This document shows, piece after piece, positions 44,010 to 52,807 of a stretch of DNA of 64,000 nt. The DNA is from Shewanella psychrophila. GTDB taxonomy: Bacteria; Pseudomonadota; Gammaproteobacteria; Enterobacterales; Shewanellaceae. A program made the position numbers and the translations under genes. Location of the stretch: assembly GCF_002005305.1 (NCBI RefSeq), contig NZ_CP014782.1, positions 5,332,001-5,396,000 on the forward strand. Direction: 5' to 3'. The notes beneath the pieces were generated by a model. The model did no database searches. It saw nothing but the letters and a program-made list of their open reading frames with translations, and was not told the origin of the DNA. The stretch's first letter is position 1; the number at the start of each line of letters is the position of its first letter.

Positions 44010-45062
44010 TTACACTAAGCTGGTCAACATTTCATCTGAATATTCCACTAGTGCTTTACCGTCACGCACTAACTCCACGTAATCCGGATTAGCGATAAAG
44101 GGTCTGCCTATGGCCAACAAGTCGAACTTATCTTCAGCAATGGCGCTACTGCCTGTCTCGGCGGTAAAGCTACCTACTCCCACCAATGTCTTGTTATAAA
44201 TACTGCGTACATAGCTTGATGCACGACCATCTAGATAATCGAACTCCATAGCATCATCGAAGATACCTATGTGCAAGAAGGCCAAATCGCGCTTCTCAAG
44301 CTCAGGAATAAGATAATCGAACACTGCACGATCTCGGTTATCACCCGCCATGTTGAAATATGCACCGGGGGACACGCGTAGTGCAGTTCTGTCATTGCCG
44401 ATACGTGCAGCAATGGCATCGACCACTTCGAGAGCGAAACGCGACATATTTTCAGGTGCCTGGCCATACTCATCTGTGCGGCGGTTACTGTCGTGATGTA
44501 GGAACTGATCGATAAGATAACCATTAGCACCATGGATCTCGACACCATCGAACCCAGCATCGATAGCATTAGCTGCCGCCTGGGCATAATCCTGTACCAG
44601 CTGGGCTATCTCTTCAATAGATACAGCTTTAGGCACTTGATAAGTCAATTCTCGCATTCTGGGTACGCTACCTTCGACACCAGCTGCTGAAGGCGCCATC
44701 ACATCACTGCTGCCAGTGCTTTGATAGAAATGAGGATGAGCGACGCGACCAGTATGCCAAAGCTGAGCGAAAATCTTACCGTCAGCCTTATGTACGGCAT
44801 CTGTCACCACACGCCAGCCATCAATCTGCGCCGGAGTAAATAGACCCGGAGTATTGGGATAACCTTGACCGTCCGGACGAATAATAGTTGCCTCAGAGAT
44901 GATAAGGCCTGACTCGGCACGGCGTGCATAATAATCTGCCATGGCCTGAGTCGGCACGAGTTCATCATCAGCCATACAACGAGTCAGTGGCGCCATGAGG
45001 ATGCGATTTTTAAGAGATAATGTGCCATTAAGCGCATAAGTTTGAAAAAGGTTATCAGTCAT
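44010..45062 (-). CDS. nemA: Old yellow enzyme, NemA-type alkene reductase
   Basis: 350 residues from the ATG at 45062, chosen for the GAGG site eight bases upstream. The FMN-dependent TIM barrel is complete: APLTRCMA near the start, AQLWHTGRVAHP, the substrate-binding pair in EIHGANGYLIDQF and the C-terminal LLAIGRPFIANPDYV. The family reduces activated C=C bonds of enals, enones and N-ethylmaleimide. The plant jasmonate enzyme OPDA reductase is a member. It is divergent from a TetR gene with three operator-like palindromes between them, as in nemRA loci. Confidence 0.92.
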   Translation of the reverse strand: MTDNLFQTYALNGTLSLKNRILMAPLTRCMADDELVPTQAMADYYARRAESGLIISEATIIRPDGQGYPNTPGLFTPAQIDGWRVVTDAVHKADGKIFAQLWHTGRVAHPHFYQSTGSSDVMAPSAAGVEGSVPRMRELTYQVPKAVSIEEIAQLVQDYAQAAANAIDAGFDGVEIHGANGYLIDQFLHHDSNRRTDEYGQAPENMSRFALEVVDAIAARIGNDRTALRVSPGAYFNMAGDNRDRAVFDYLIPELEKRDLAFLHIGIFDDAMEFDYLDGRASSYVRSIYNKTLVGVGSFTAETGSSAIAEDKFDLLAIGRPFIANPDYVELVRDGKALVEYSDEMLTSLV

Positions 45063-45077
45063 AGCGACCTCTGATTC

Positions 45078-45144
45078 TTGAATGAGCATTCAAGATATGC
45101 TTTTTTGAACAAGCATTCAAGATCTTTTTTGAATAAACGTTCAA
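45078..45144. promoter_or_regulatory. Three TetR-type operators upstream of nemA
   Basis: Three 16-bp palindromes of form TTGAAyrArCrTTCAA at 45078-45093, 45105-45120 and 45129-45144. They cover the likely nemA promoter and lie about 100 bp before the TetR gene, so they probably bind that TetR. Confidence 0.8.
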
Positions 45145-45246
45145 GATTGATTACAATGAATTTGAACTGCACAATAAAGCGCTAAGATGACCCTCACATG
45201 TGAGAGCCAAATACGATAGCCACATACAAGAGTCAATTGATAACCC

Positions 45247-45837
45247 ATGCGAAATGCCGAATTTGATAGAGAGAAAGTACTGAGATCAGCCATGACAGCG
45301 TTTATGGACAAAGGCTATGGCAAGACCAGTATGCAAGATCTAAAAAAAGCCACGGGCCTACACCCGGGGTCTATCTATTGTGCATTCGAAAATAAACGTG
45401 GTCTATTATTAGCGGCTCTAGAACAGTACAGATTAGACAGAAATACCGAGTTTGAGGGGTTCTTTGCCGGAAAACATCCAGTTCTTGTGGAGCTTAAAAC
45501 CTATCTTGATCATATCGTGCACGAATGTCAGAGCTGTGATGCCGCCCAAGCCTGCCTACTCACTAAGGCGCTCAACGAGATGGCAGAGCAAGATTCAGAG
45601 GTGCAAGCCATCATCACTGGCAACTTAGCTAACTGGCAACAGGCACTGACTCAAGTTTTCGAACTCGCCCAAGCCAAAGATGAGCTTACAACTGAGCGCA
45701 ATGCAGATCATCTGGCACGCTACTTCATGCTGGGAGTGTATGGCCTGAGGACTTTCGCTCACACCCATCCCGAAGGCGATACTATACAAGAACTAGCAGA
45801 CCAGCTTTACCAGGATGTTTGTCGACAAGAGATTTAG
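45247..45837 (+). CDS. TetR/AcrR-family regulator (NemR-like)
   Basis: 196 residues. The N-terminal helix-turn-helix (about 10-50) contains GYGKTSMQDLKKATGLHPGSIYCAFENKRGLL. The C-terminal ligand domain holds cysteines C97, C100 and C106 (HECQSCDAAQACLL). E. coli NemR uses cysteine oxidation or alkylation to sense electrophiles, and the same logic is plausible here. Divergent from the old yellow enzyme, which it probably represses. Confidence 0.85.
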   Translation: MRNAEFDREKVLRSAMTAFMDKGYGKTSMQDLKKATGLHPGSIYCAFENKRGLLLAALEQYRLDRNTEFEGFFAGKHPVLVELKTYLDHIVHECQSCDAAQACLLTKALNEMAEQDSEVQAIITGNLANWQQALTQVFELAQAKDELTTERNADHLARYFMLGVYGLRTFAHTHPEGDTIQELADQLYQDVCRQEI

Positions 45838-46035
45838 AAGATAGAGCCGCCAAGCTGGGTTCCGGCCACAAGCATGCCGGAATGACCTATATTCTTGTAG
45901 CCTCGGAACTTTCTTAGCTCTGCCTTTAACTCGCAACTCGCCACTTTCTTCGCTGTATCTTAAAACTTAAAGCTTACAACTCGAGACTTTCTCCGCTCTG
46001 TCTTGAACTCGAAACTCGCTACTTTCTTAGCTTTT
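45838..46035. repeat. Intergenic repeats, REP-like
   Basis: TTCCGGC (45860-45866) pairs with GCCGGAA (45876-45882). It is followed by two or three loose copies of an ACTCGAAACTCGCTACTTTC-like phrase. Similar phrases recur near 59400, suggesting genome-wide intergenic repeats. Confidence 0.5.
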
Positions 46036-46479
46036 TCACTTAACCACTAACACAGGGCACTTTGCTTGATTCGCGACAGCTTCTGCTACATTCGGGCTTA
46101 GCATGTGTGAGATCCCCGTATGACCATGACTGGCCATTACTATCATACCCACTTCACGTTCTTCAGCTTCTTCCAATATTTGAGCTAATACCCCTCCGCT
46201 GCGAACATTGGTGTGTACGAACAAACCACTGGGCATTTGCTCGCGCACTTCTGACACCATTTTCTTCATCTTCTCATTGGCGTAGGCTTCTTGATCTTGC
46301 AGTAGCTCGGCAGGACTATCGACAACAATGCCATAATCTGGTGCACCGTAGGGCAGACTAATCACATTGAGCAGCCTAATATCAACCGCATATAGATTTG
46401 CCATCTCGACGGCATAACCTAAGGCATGAGATGCCGTTTCCGAAAAGTCGGTCGGGCACAGTATATGACGTGTACGCAT
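46036..46479 (-). CDS. Universal stress protein A-family, paralogue 1
   Basis: 147 residues, a single Usp domain beginning RHILCPTDFSETASHALGYA. The ATP-loop-like ASHGHTGISHMLSPNVAEAV stands near the C-terminus, which ends CPVLVVK. First of three tandem paralogues; each has its own gap of about 120-300 bp, so separate promoters are likely. Confidence 0.9.
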   Translation of the reverse strand: MRTRHILCPTDFSETASHALGYAVEMANLYAVDIRLLNVISLPYGAPDYGIVVDSPAELLQDQEAYANEKMKKMVSEVREQMPSGLFVHTNVRSGGVLAQILEEAEEREVGMIVMASHGHTGISHMLSPNVAEAVANQAKCPVLVVK

Positions 46480-46600
46480 AACTTTCTCCTAATGAATCAG
46501 CTCCTGTGATCAGATCCTAATGAACCAGATCTCAATAAGCTTCCTAGGTTCTAGGAGCGAGAAACTTGGACCTAATCCTCACAACTCAAACCTCACAAGC

Positions 46601-47032
46601 TTACTTAACGACTAAGACTGGGCACTTGGCCTCATTGGCCACAGCCTCAGCCACATTAGCATGGAGAAAATGGGTTAAGCCTGTGTGACCATGACTGGCT
46701 AAGACAATCATTCCGGCATTTATCATATTAGCCGATGCCAAGATTTCCTCTGCTGGTGAGCCATGACGAATAACCCCCTCTACCAACAAACCTGACTCTA
46801 AGGTTGCAATAAGTTTACGCATCTTTTCTGCAGCCTCCCCCTCCATGCGACTAGCAAGTTCCTCAGGGGTCACAGCTAACACGCGAGTATATTTGTCGCC
46901 AAATGGCTTATCGACCACATGCAGTAAACGAATGCCGACGCTATAGAAGTTGGCCATCTCAAATGCGTAGCTCATTGCATGGGAGGCTGTCTCAGAAAAA
47001 TCTGTGGGACAGAGTATTTGACGAGTTCGCAT
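46601..47032 (-). CDS. Universal stress protein A-family, paralogue 2
   Basis: 143 residues, the same single-domain layout: RQILCPTDFSETASHAMSYA at the start, ASHGHTGLTHFLHANVAEAV near the end. It is closer to paralogue 3 (shared HVVDKPFG/HVVDQPMG segment) than to paralogue 1. Confidence 0.9.
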   Translation of the reverse strand: MRTRQILCPTDFSETASHAMSYAFEMANFYSVGIRLLHVVDKPFGDKYTRVLAVTPEELASRMEGEAAEKMRKLIATLESGLLVEGVIRHGSPAEEILASANMINAGMIVLASHGHTGLTHFLHANVAEAVANEAKCPVLVVK

Positions 47033-47337
47033 AACCTTCTCCTAATAGCTAAACTTTGATTCCTAACTCTTAACTTCTCAAGGCGAGATCCAGAACTTTA
47101 TCTGAAAATAAGTGGCATAGCCCCAGTTAACTGCCTATAGGTCGCTGATGACATAAATGCCACGAGCAGCGCCATACTTAACCCAATATGGCTATTGCCA
47201 AAACGAGTGCTTACTGTTTGTCAAAAAGCCATTTGCAATACAAGCAGCAAATTTCAATAACTGACTCTTTAAATATAGGCTATTACATCAAGCGAGCAAA
47301 CATTCACCGAACATCAGGCTCGGCCATATCAAGGCAT
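47033..47337. other. Intergenic region between stress-protein genes
   Basis: 305 bp with no gene; presumably holds the promoter of paralogue 2. Confidence 0.4.
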
Positions 47338-47769
47338 TCACTTAACCACTAACACAGGACATTTAGCTCCGCTTGCTACCCCTTCGGCAACATTAGTATG
47401 CAGAAAATGGGAAAGCCCTGTTCGACCATGACTGGCGATAACTATCATGCCGACATGATGTTGCTCGGCATCTTCTAATATTTGCTCTATAGCGGAGCCG
47501 CGCCTAATCACAGTCTCAACGGCGTGCTGACAGTTGAACTCACTGAGCAAGAGTTTCATTTTCTCAGCAGCCGCTTGCTCCATTCCTTCTGCTACTTCTT
47601 CAGGAGTAATGGCTAGAATTTGATAATTTTCATTACCCATAGGTTGATCAACAACATGCATTAACCTAATGCCCACATGATAAAAAGCAGCCATCTCTAA
47701 GGCGTATCTCACCGCGTGAGATGCCGTTTCAGAAAAGTCCGTTGGACAGAGTATTTGTCGAGTTCTCAT
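47338..47769 (-). CDS. Universal stress protein A-family, paralogue 3
   Basis: 143 residues from the ATG at 47769 (AGGAGAAGC upstream). An in-frame extension to 47832 has no ribosome site. The Usp domain has the same start and CPVLVVK end as its two neighbours and ASHGRTGLSHFLHTNVAEGV as nucleotide loop. Confidence 0.9.
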   Translation of the reverse strand: MRTRQILCPTDFSETASHAVRYALEMAAFYHVGIRLMHVVDQPMGNENYQILAITPEEVAEGMEQAAAEKMKLLLSEFNCQHAVETVIRRGSAIEQILEDAEQHHVGMIVIASHGRTGLSHFLHTNVAEGVASGAKCPVLVVK

Positions 47770-48020
47770 GAGCTTCTCCTTATAGAACACTAAAGCCTTG
47801 CTAACACTTTTCAAGATTTGATAAAAATCCAATAAAACATGACATATATAGGTCTAAATCTACTGACTCAAAACCAGTTTAAATAACATACTGGGTCACA
47901 TTTTGATCTCGATCACCTCTCAGGATGATCCCATAAAAAAATAGCTTAAACTTTATAAAAAAGTGTATCAATTTTAAACAAGTGTAGATTTCAAACCCAT
48001 AGTGACTTAATATACAAACA

Positions 48021-48046
48021 ACAGACCGACCAATCAGTCGGTCTGT
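48021..48046. promoter_or_regulatory. TetR-type operator before the aldehyde dehydrogenase gene
   Basis: Perfect 10-base arms ACAGACCGAC and GTCGGTCTGT with a six-base spacer, about 70 bp upstream of the ATG at 48114. The likely ligand is the TetR protein encoded at 49608-50180. Confidence 0.8.
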
Positions 48047-48113
48047 GAGTTAATTTAGCAATACAGCAATCTATAATCGACTAGACTGGATACAGATCAG
48101 GAGCTACGAGCAG

Positions 48114-49550
48114 ATGAATATGCCTATTGAGACAGAGAACAAATCAGCGATGCAATCACAACTCGATGAGTTACTCAGACTACAAAGAACCAGCTATCGC
48201 TCGGAGCCTGCTCCAACTTATGCAGTCAGAGTCCAGCAACTCAAAGAACTCAAGCAAGCCTTGCTGACTTTTCAGCAGCCATTAGCCGATGCACTCAACA
48301 GAGATTATGGCACCCGCTCGGTCGATGACACGCTAATCTCAGATATCATGCCTTGTATCAATAACATCAACTACAGTCTTAAGAATCTGAAGAAATGGAT
48401 GAAACCCAGTTCTCGCCACGCTGGATTGCTATTGGCTCCAGCTAAGGTAAAAGTACATTATCAACCAGTCGGTGTAGTCGGCATCATAGTGCCATGGAAC
48501 TTCCCTGTCATGCTCTCAATAGGCCCCTTGATCACCGCTTTAAGCGCGGGAAATCGCGCTATGCTCAAGCTCTCAGAATTCACACCAGAGACAAACAAGG
48601 TCTTAGCCCAGATGCTGTCTAGTGTCTTCGACGAATCGTTAGTTGCCGTAGTAGAAGGTGAGGTCGATGTCGCCGCAGCTTTCTCGGGACTGGCATTCGA
48701 TCACTTGCTGTTTACTGGCTCCACCACAGTTGGAAAACACGTGATGCGCGCCGCGGCCGCTAACTTAACGCCAGTGACCTTAGAACTGGGCGGAAAATCT
48801 CCTGTAGTCATCGCCCCTGATATGCCTATAGACACAGCCGTAGAGCGGATGATCTATGGAAAATGTTTAAACTCGGGCCAGATCTGTGTCGCACCAGATT
48901 ACGTCTTAGTGCCTAAAGAGAAGCAAGCTGAATTTATCACAGCTTATCAGAAGAAATTCAGCACCATGTACGGTAAAGTAAGTGACAACAAGGATTACGG
49001 CGCCATTATCAACCAGCGTCAGTTTGACCGCTTAACCTCGGTTCTCGAAGATGCCAAAAGCAGAGGCGCAACGGTGGTCTCGGCCAATGATGAGTCTATC
49101 GATACTGCTAAGCGTAAAATACCAACGCAACTGATCACTAATGTGGACGATGAGATGATCTTAATGCAAGACGAGATCTTTGGTCCCTTGCTGCCTATCG
49201 TAGGATACGAGACTCTGAATGATTCGATAAAGTATATCAATGCCCGCCCCCGTCCATTGGCACTTTATATCATGAGCTTCGATGCACAGTCTCAAGCCAA
49301 CATACTCAACAACACCCACTCAGGAGGCGTCTGTATCAACGAAACTGTCTTCCATGTCGCAGCAGACGATGCGCCATTCGGCGGTATAGGTCCCTCGGGA
49401 ATGGGCCACTATCACGGCAAGGAAGGCTTCTTGACCTTAAGTCATGCCAAGACGGTATTGAGCCGCGGTAAACTTAACACAGGCAAGTTTGTTCACCCGC
49501 CCTATGGCACAGGCATTCAAGCCATGTTATATAAGCTATTCCTGCGCTAA
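48114..49550 (+). CDS. calB: Coniferyl-aldehyde-dehydrogenase-like enzyme
   Basis: 478 residues, a complete aldehyde dehydrogenase. The general base E224 lies in ELGGKSP and the nucleophile C258 in SGQICVAPDYVLV, with the usual spacing of 34. IVPWNFPVMLSIGPLITALSAGN forms the cofactor site. The CVAPDY context and PFGGIGPSGMGHYHG are typical of the CalB/long-chain class 3 group that oxidises aromatic or fatty aldehydes to acids. The operon continues with a TetR gene. A fatty-aldehyde substrate is also possible. Confidence 0.88.
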   Translation: MNMPIETENKSAMQSQLDELLRLQRTSYRSEPAPTYAVRVQQLKELKQALLTFQQPLADALNRDYGTRSVDDTLISDIMPCINNINYSLKNLKKWMKPSSRHAGLLLAPAKVKVHYQPVGVVGIIVPWNFPVMLSIGPLITALSAGNRAMLKLSEFTPETNKVLAQMLSSVFDESLVAVVEGEVDVAAAFSGLAFDHLLFTGSTTVGKHVMRAAAANLTPVTLELGGKSPVVIAPDMPIDTAVERMIYGKCLNSGQICVAPDYVLVPKEKQAEFITAYQKKFSTMYGKVSDNKDYGAIINQRQFDRLTSVLEDAKSRGATVVSANDESIDTAKRKIPTQLITNVDDEMILMQDEIFGPLLPIVGYETLNDSIKYINARPRPLALYIMSFDAQSQANILNNTHSGGVCINETVFHVAADDAPFGGIGPSGMGHYHGKEGFLTLSHAKTVLSRGKLNTGKFVHPPYGTGIQAMLYKLFLR

Positions 49551-49607
49551 CAGCCCTAGGAGCTGCTTTAGCTGCGAGTTTCGAAACGCTAAGAGAATAA
49601 GTTGTAG

Positions 49608-50180
49608 ATGAGTAAATTAGATAAGAAGCAAGCCATACTAGATACCGCGCTGACCCTGTTTGTTAGCCAAGGTTTCTATGCCACCTCTACCGCTTCCATA
49701 GCCAAGCAAGCTGGGGTGGCTACTGGCACCCTGTTCCATCATTTCCCATCGAAAGATGAGCTGATGAATCATCTATTTCTCAATATTAAGCAAGAATTTG
49801 CCGATGCTATTCTTGCATCGGTGAAAGACAGTGGCGACTTAAAAAAGGATGCCAATTACCTTTGGACCAGTGCCATACAATGGGCCATGGATCATCCGCT
49901 AAAGCAGGAGTTTTTCCAGCAATACTCCATGTCCCCATCCATAGCCACGGAAGTCAGAGAACAAGCCATGAACTCGATACTCGGTTTTATGGGTGCCCTG
50001 ATGCAGAAAGGCCAGGCACTAGGCGTGCTGGCCAATTACCCCATTTCCCTGATGCAAGATAACAGTCACGGCCAATTTCTAGCCGCCACCCGTTTCTTTC
50101 TGGATAACCCCGACAAATGGCAAGACCCACAACACCAAGAAGCCAGCTTCCTGCTGTTTTGGAATGCGATGGTGAAGTAG
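49608..50180 (+). CDS. TetR/AcrR-family regulator
   Basis: 190 residues. The helix-turn-helix GFYATSTASIAKQAGVATGTLFHHFPSKDEL is at about 22-53, followed by a helical ligand-binding domain. It lies 57 bases behind the aldehyde dehydrogenase gene in the same direction, so the pair is probably one operon controlled from the palindrome at 48021-48046. Confidence 0.9.
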   Translation: MSKLDKKQAILDTALTLFVSQGFYATSTASIAKQAGVATGTLFHHFPSKDELMNHLFLNIKQEFADAILASVKDSGDLKKDANYLWTSAIQWAMDHPLKQEFFQQYSMSPSIATEVREQAMNSILGFMGALMQKGQALGVLANYPISLMQDNSHGQFLAATRFFLDNPDKWQDPQHQEASFLLFWNAMVK

Positions 50181-50256
50181 CCAACATGCTTCGATTGCTC
50201 TCATAAGACTTCAGTCTGAGCTATCCTGCTACACCATATACTTAATTGGGATTGAC

Positions 50257-50532
50257 CTATTCCTTCGCTTTCATACCTTCAGACTTAACTTTTTGTAAAT
50301 CAAATCCATCCAATAACAAAAGGACGTCAGCAATAGCCGATTTAAGCTTGGTCGCAGATGGTTCAAGCTTTCTTCCTTGATCTAAAGATTCTCTTTTTGT
50401 CACTGTATCGAGTAGCGAAGCCAGACTATCTTGAGACCCAATCTCTAATTCTGGTAAATCCGTAATTGCAGCCTTGTTGTAAGTGTCGTACTCATTTTCA
50501 AGCCTCGTTTGTCCTTCATTTATTCTTTTCAT
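50257..50532 (-). CDS. Small hypothetical protein
   Basis: 91 residues, charged and largely helical, no cysteine, signal or membrane segment. The start at 50532 has a good GAGGTAGGG site. No family recognised. Confidence 0.5.
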   Translation of the reverse strand: MKRINEGQTRLENEYDTYNKAAITDLPELEIGSQDSLASLLDTVTKRESLDQGRKLEPSATKLKSAIADVLLLLDGFDLQKVKSEGMKAKE

Positions 50533-50607
50533 AGCCCTACCTCATGTTAAGATCACTTCTTCTAATAGAAAACTAGTGTTAAAATAAAACTAATAAAAAG
50601 CAAATGA

Positions 50608-50876
50608 TTAAACCAGATTATTAACTAGCTGATTAATGTGTTTTCGTTCTCCTACACTATAAACAACCAAATGATAAAAATAGATCATACCTAATATCAG
50701 GTTAAAACCACCAACAAGCACCAAGAATTTACCAAACATTCCTTGGCTAATTCCTAAACATACCATTAATCGAAAAATCCCCATAATGAGAATTTAATAT
50801 GTAACCTTCTATTTCTTGTGGTGTACCTCTCTATTTCATCTTCAACCTTTTTCTCTAGTTCATCCAGTTTCACCAT
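50608..50876 (-). pseudogene. Frameshifted small membrane protein
   Basis: From the ATG at 50876 a coiled N-terminus (VKLDELEKKVEDEIERYTTR) reads on to SLWGFF and a stop. One frame over, the sequence continues as RLMVCLGISQ, then a membrane helix (FLVLVGGFNLILGMIYFYHLVVY) and a basic tail ending at 50608. A one-base change near the T5 run at about 50781-50785 would join them into a protein of about 89 residues. Confidence 0.45.
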
Positions 50877-50929
50877 TTCATATGATGCTCTCCTTAAACT
50901 GGTCTCCCTTTATCTGATTATAGATAACT

Positions 50930-51262
50930 CTAATCGCTGACCCTTATGAGCTTTACGCCATCAACTGTCATCAGCCAAACACCATCGACTTCATGAGGCG
51001 ATTCTGAAACCACGAAAGTTGTTGCCATGAAAAGGAAACCCACTACGAAATCATCACCAACAAACTCTTTTAGCGGGCCATTAACAGATGTTGTTGCCCC
51101 GCCTTTTAAGCGCTTATAGGCAACAGTTCCATCCGCAAGAATCAGCAATCCCATTTCCTTACTTTGCCACTCTCCAACATAGCTAAGCTTGTCTTCCGGT
51201 AATGGATCTGCACAGCCTGACAGCAACAATAACAAAGCAATTACCGATATATATTTTTTCAA
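50930..51262 (-). CDS. Small putative lipoprotein
   Basis: 110 residues with a lipoprotein signal: MKKYISVIALLLLLSGC places the lipidated cysteine at C17. The mature part is a short beta-rich domain (YVGEWQSKEMGLLILADGTVAYKR, a pattern seen in small lipocalin-like lipoproteins). No family is recognised by name. Confidence 0.6.
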   Translation of the reverse strand: MKKYISVIALLLLLSGCADPLPEDKLSYVGEWQSKEMGLLILADGTVAYKRLKGGATTSVNGPLKEFVGDDFVVGFLFMATTFVVSESPHEVDGVWLMTVDGVKLIRVSD

Positions 51263-51687
51263 TGATCTTTTCCCTAAGATTTATAATGCGAGTTAAAGAC
51301 AGCCAACTCCAAGAAACTCTAACATGATAGAATTAGCATCTTTTTTGTTTGTTCTTCACTTGGATAGTCACAGCTTGTATACATAAAAGTGTTTCCACAA
51401 GATATATTTAAGTAAGAAGTGATGAGTAATTAAAAAAGTGTGTCCAACTAGGCTTACAAATACAGTGTTAATTATCACTAAGATCCAATCGGAGAAAGAC
51501 CTTTCTTGTAATTCAACTTGTGTAGATACATCTATAGGCTTCTTTTACAAAGTGGTTTTCTTCAAAAAGTAGTGCGACCCCTTATCTATTGAGAAAATTA
51601 AGAAGCTAGGTAAGAAACAAAAATGTTACATTTCGTCCTTTCTTTTGGCGTAAAGTCTCCACATCACTAGCCAAGGACAACCTTATT
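51263..51687. other. Intergenic region
   Basis: 425 bp, AT-rich, no gene seen; divergent promoters for the lipoprotein gene and the small gene at 51688. Confidence 0.4.
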
Positions 51688-51897
51688 ATGACGATAATAA
51701 CTACCGAGCCCCTATGCTCCACTTTTAACAAAAAAGCTAAGTCTAAAAGAGAGGCTCAACTAAAAATAAATCAGGCTAAGAGCAATATTGAGGAGCGTAT
51801 GCAGTTAATGCAGGAGTTAGGGCTAACAGAGAATAATATAGTCGCATTCAATGGTGTTAACACCTCAATTATAACCCACATTATTGAGGATATATGA
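51688..51897 (+). CDS. Small hypothetical protein
   Basis: 69 residues, lysine- and glutamate-rich helix (about 15-50) then a short strand-turn region. An AAGGACAACC ribosome-like site precedes the ATG. No family recognised. A second short frame follows at 51921. Confidence 0.45.
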   Translation: MTIITTEPLCSTFNKKAKSKREAQLKINQAKSNIEERMQLMQELGLTENNIVAFNGVNTSIITHIIEDI

Positions 51898-51920
51898 GCC
51901 TAATAACGGGATAATATTAA

Positions 51921-52052
51921 GTGCTTGGTGACATGCAGACTTCTGTCCAAAGCCTACAAAAAAGGAAAGTACCTAGGAAGGAAACTCCTAGTGTAGAACA
52001 AGAAAAGCGAGTCGAGGCGAGCTTGGAAAATTTTAATTTATCAACTTATTAG
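51921..52052 (+). CDS. Very small hypothetical protein
   Basis: 43 codons from a GTG at 51921 (or 39 from the ATG at 51933), basic and hydrophilic. It begins 23 bases after the gene at 51688-51897 and overlaps the convergent gene at 52049 by four bases. Composition looks coding but nothing else supports it. Confidence 0.3.
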   Translation: MLGDMQTSVQSLQKRKVPRKETPSVEQEKRVEASLENFNLSTY

Positions 52053-52387
52053 GTATTCTCTACTGCCATAGCATACACATAGGTCAGATAGCCCATCGCT
52101 AAAATATAAGACAATGAAATAAGAGAGTTAGCCCCCCATAATCCAAACCAAAACTTACCATAAAAGTAACTAGCACTTCGAACTCGCGTACTAATCAAAG
52201 CAATTGAAGATGGTATCAAGAGTAATGCAGAACAGCCTAGTAACGGAACAACTATCAACATTAATCCAAAGCCAACACCGCTAGTTGCTGATTCTGTTGT
52301 TTCTGAATCTACAGGTGCTAACAGTAAATAACCCAATATCAATCCTGCAAGTGTAAAGGTAAATCCTAAAAACTGAATAGTACGCAT
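52049..52387 (-). CDS. Small integral membrane protein
   Basis: 112 residues with three to four hydrophobic segments (about 6-26, 40-66 and 80-107) and little else. No family recognised. Confidence 0.5.
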   Translation of the reverse strand: MRTIQFLGFTFTLAGLILGYLLLAPVDSETTESATSGVGFGLMLIVVPLLGCSALLLIPSSIALISTRVRSASYFYGKFWFGLWGANSLISLSYILAMGYLTYVYAMAVENT

Positions 52388-52807
52388 AAATTCCTTCTAT
52401 ATACCATCCTGCTTCTCGTAGTTAGCTTGAAGCTATGTTTCACTCACCGTCCCGCAGAACCTTCTCAAAATAAAGGGTGCACATTCACCGCTGGAAGCAA
52501 TAGATTATAATTAAACAAAACCTACAAACACACTTCCAAATACTCACCAACAAAGGCGCCGGAGCGAATAAGGTCAAACTTTCTTGTAAATCCCCAAGTG
52601 TAGATACGGCTGCGAGCTTCCAAAACAGGGATGTTTTGGCAGAGTCCACATGGATGTGCTTGCGGCGTTTCGCTGAAGTTTCTGCATAAAAGCCCGCTAC
52701 AAGCGATAGATTACAATTGAACCCAAATACTCAAACACACCTCCCAATACCAATTCAGCCAGAAGCTAAACTAGAAAATGTCACCAGCTTCATTCGAAGC
52801 AGCTAAC
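52388..52807. repeat. Intergenic region with REP-like double hairpin
   Basis: CCAAAACA-GGGA-TGTTTTGG (52620-52639) is followed by CACAT-GG-ATGTG (52647-52658) and a GC-rich TGCGGCG segment. It has the look of the interspersed repeats common in Shewanella intergenic DNA. No gene is seen in the remaining 340 bp. Confidence 0.5.

Noticed and set aside
44267..44587. Open frame inside nemA
   Set aside because: Shadow frame of a well-supported gene, with no ribosome site of its own.
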